Below are positions 13,702 to 13,873 of a DNA stretch of 13,873 nucleotides, one piece after another. This DNA is from Bacillota bacterium (GTDB lineage Bacteria > Bacillota > Clostridia > Acetivibrionales > DSM-2933), in NCBI GenBank assembly GCA_030705945.1, contig JAUZPS010000060.1, positions 1 to 13,873 on the forward strand. Reading direction: 5' to 3'. The notes below the pieces were generated by a model that was not told the origin of the DNA, ran no database searches, and was given only the letters and a program-made list of their open reading frames with translations. Numbering within the stretch: position 1 is the first letter of the stretch; each line of letters starts with the position of its first letter. Position numbers and translations under genes: made by a program.

Positions 13702-13873
13702 TTATTTATGGTCATTATCTCGTATTTCAACTCTGCGGATTTTTCCGCTTATAGTTTTAGGTAATTCTTTTACAAATTCGATTATTCTAGGATACTTGTA
13801 GGGAGCGGTAACTTTTTTTACATGGTTCTGAAGTTCAACTACAAGATCATTGCCTTCTACATAATTCTTTGAA
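13702..13873 (-). CDS. Acyl-CoA synthetase (AMP-forming), C-terminal fragment
   Basis: Only the last 57 residues are inside the window; the gene continues past the right edge. The visible part is the mobile C-terminal domain of the ANL superfamily: VKKVTAPYKYPRIIEFV followed by ELPKTISGKIRRVEIR. The lysine in the PKTISGKI motif is the catalytic lysine that activates the carboxylate with ATP to form acyl-AMP. The APYKYPR wording resembles acetyl-CoA and medium-chain acyl-CoA synthetases more than luciferase or NRPS members, but the substrate cannot be told from this part. It ends 35 nt from the shared terminator, convergent with htpG. Confidence 0.88.
   Translation of the reverse strand, partial: SKNYVEGNDLVVELQNHVKKVTAPYKYPRIIEFVKELPKTISGKIRRVEIRDNDHK

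Overview
The window comes from a low-GC, AT-rich anaerobic Firmicute, most likely a clostridium. The evidence is a PPi-type phosphofructokinase, a DUF4364 protein, several iron-sulfur and flavin redox proteins, an acyl-CoA dehydratase-activase-like gene set, strong AAGGAGG ribosome binding sites, and HrcA/CIRCE-type heat-shock control. PFP resembles, from memory, that of Clostridium thermocellum and relatives; genus placement is inference only.

Layout. 1-1330: a small hypothetical gene (229-528, +) converges on a DUF4364 winged-helix gene (663-1208, -) across a terminator and a palindrome. 1331-3845: a tight + strand redox operon encodes a short QueG-like double [4Fe-4S] protein, a nitroreductase, an endonuclease III-family DNA glycosylase lacking the lyase lysine, and a flavoredoxin-like FMN protein. 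3846-5080: a hairpin-rich zone surrounds a small zinc-ribbon gene (4333-4692). 5081-7979: divergent glycolytic genes pfp (-) and fba (+) face each other over a 727-nt AT-rich spacer and carry fructose-6-phosphate to triose phosphates. 8126-11172: three overlapping genes form a split version of the giant CoA-dehydratase-activase-related proteins (two HgdB-like iron-sulfur proteins and a BadF-type ATPase), with no dehydratase subunits nearby. 11173-11711: a second hairpin-rich zone leads to a CIRCE operator and sigma-A-type promoter for htpG (11712-13604). A bidirectional terminator separates htpG from the C-terminal end of a minus-strand acyl-CoA synthetase (13702 to the window edge).

The most unusual content is not coding. 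A 95-nt hairpin element is present in three near-identical copies (4174, 4970, 11179) plus a decayed one (3849). Copies at 4970 and 11179 are identical but inverted, about 6 kb apart. Three of the four begin 3-16 nt after a stop codon, in the same orientation relative to that gene, and end in a T-run, so they look like mobile or domesticated 3'-end/terminator modules. A second dispersed hairpin family (4697 and 11279) and two unrelated ~110-nt hairpins (4856 and 11488) are stacked beside them. Together these make the intergenic spaces a mosaic of MITE-like elements.
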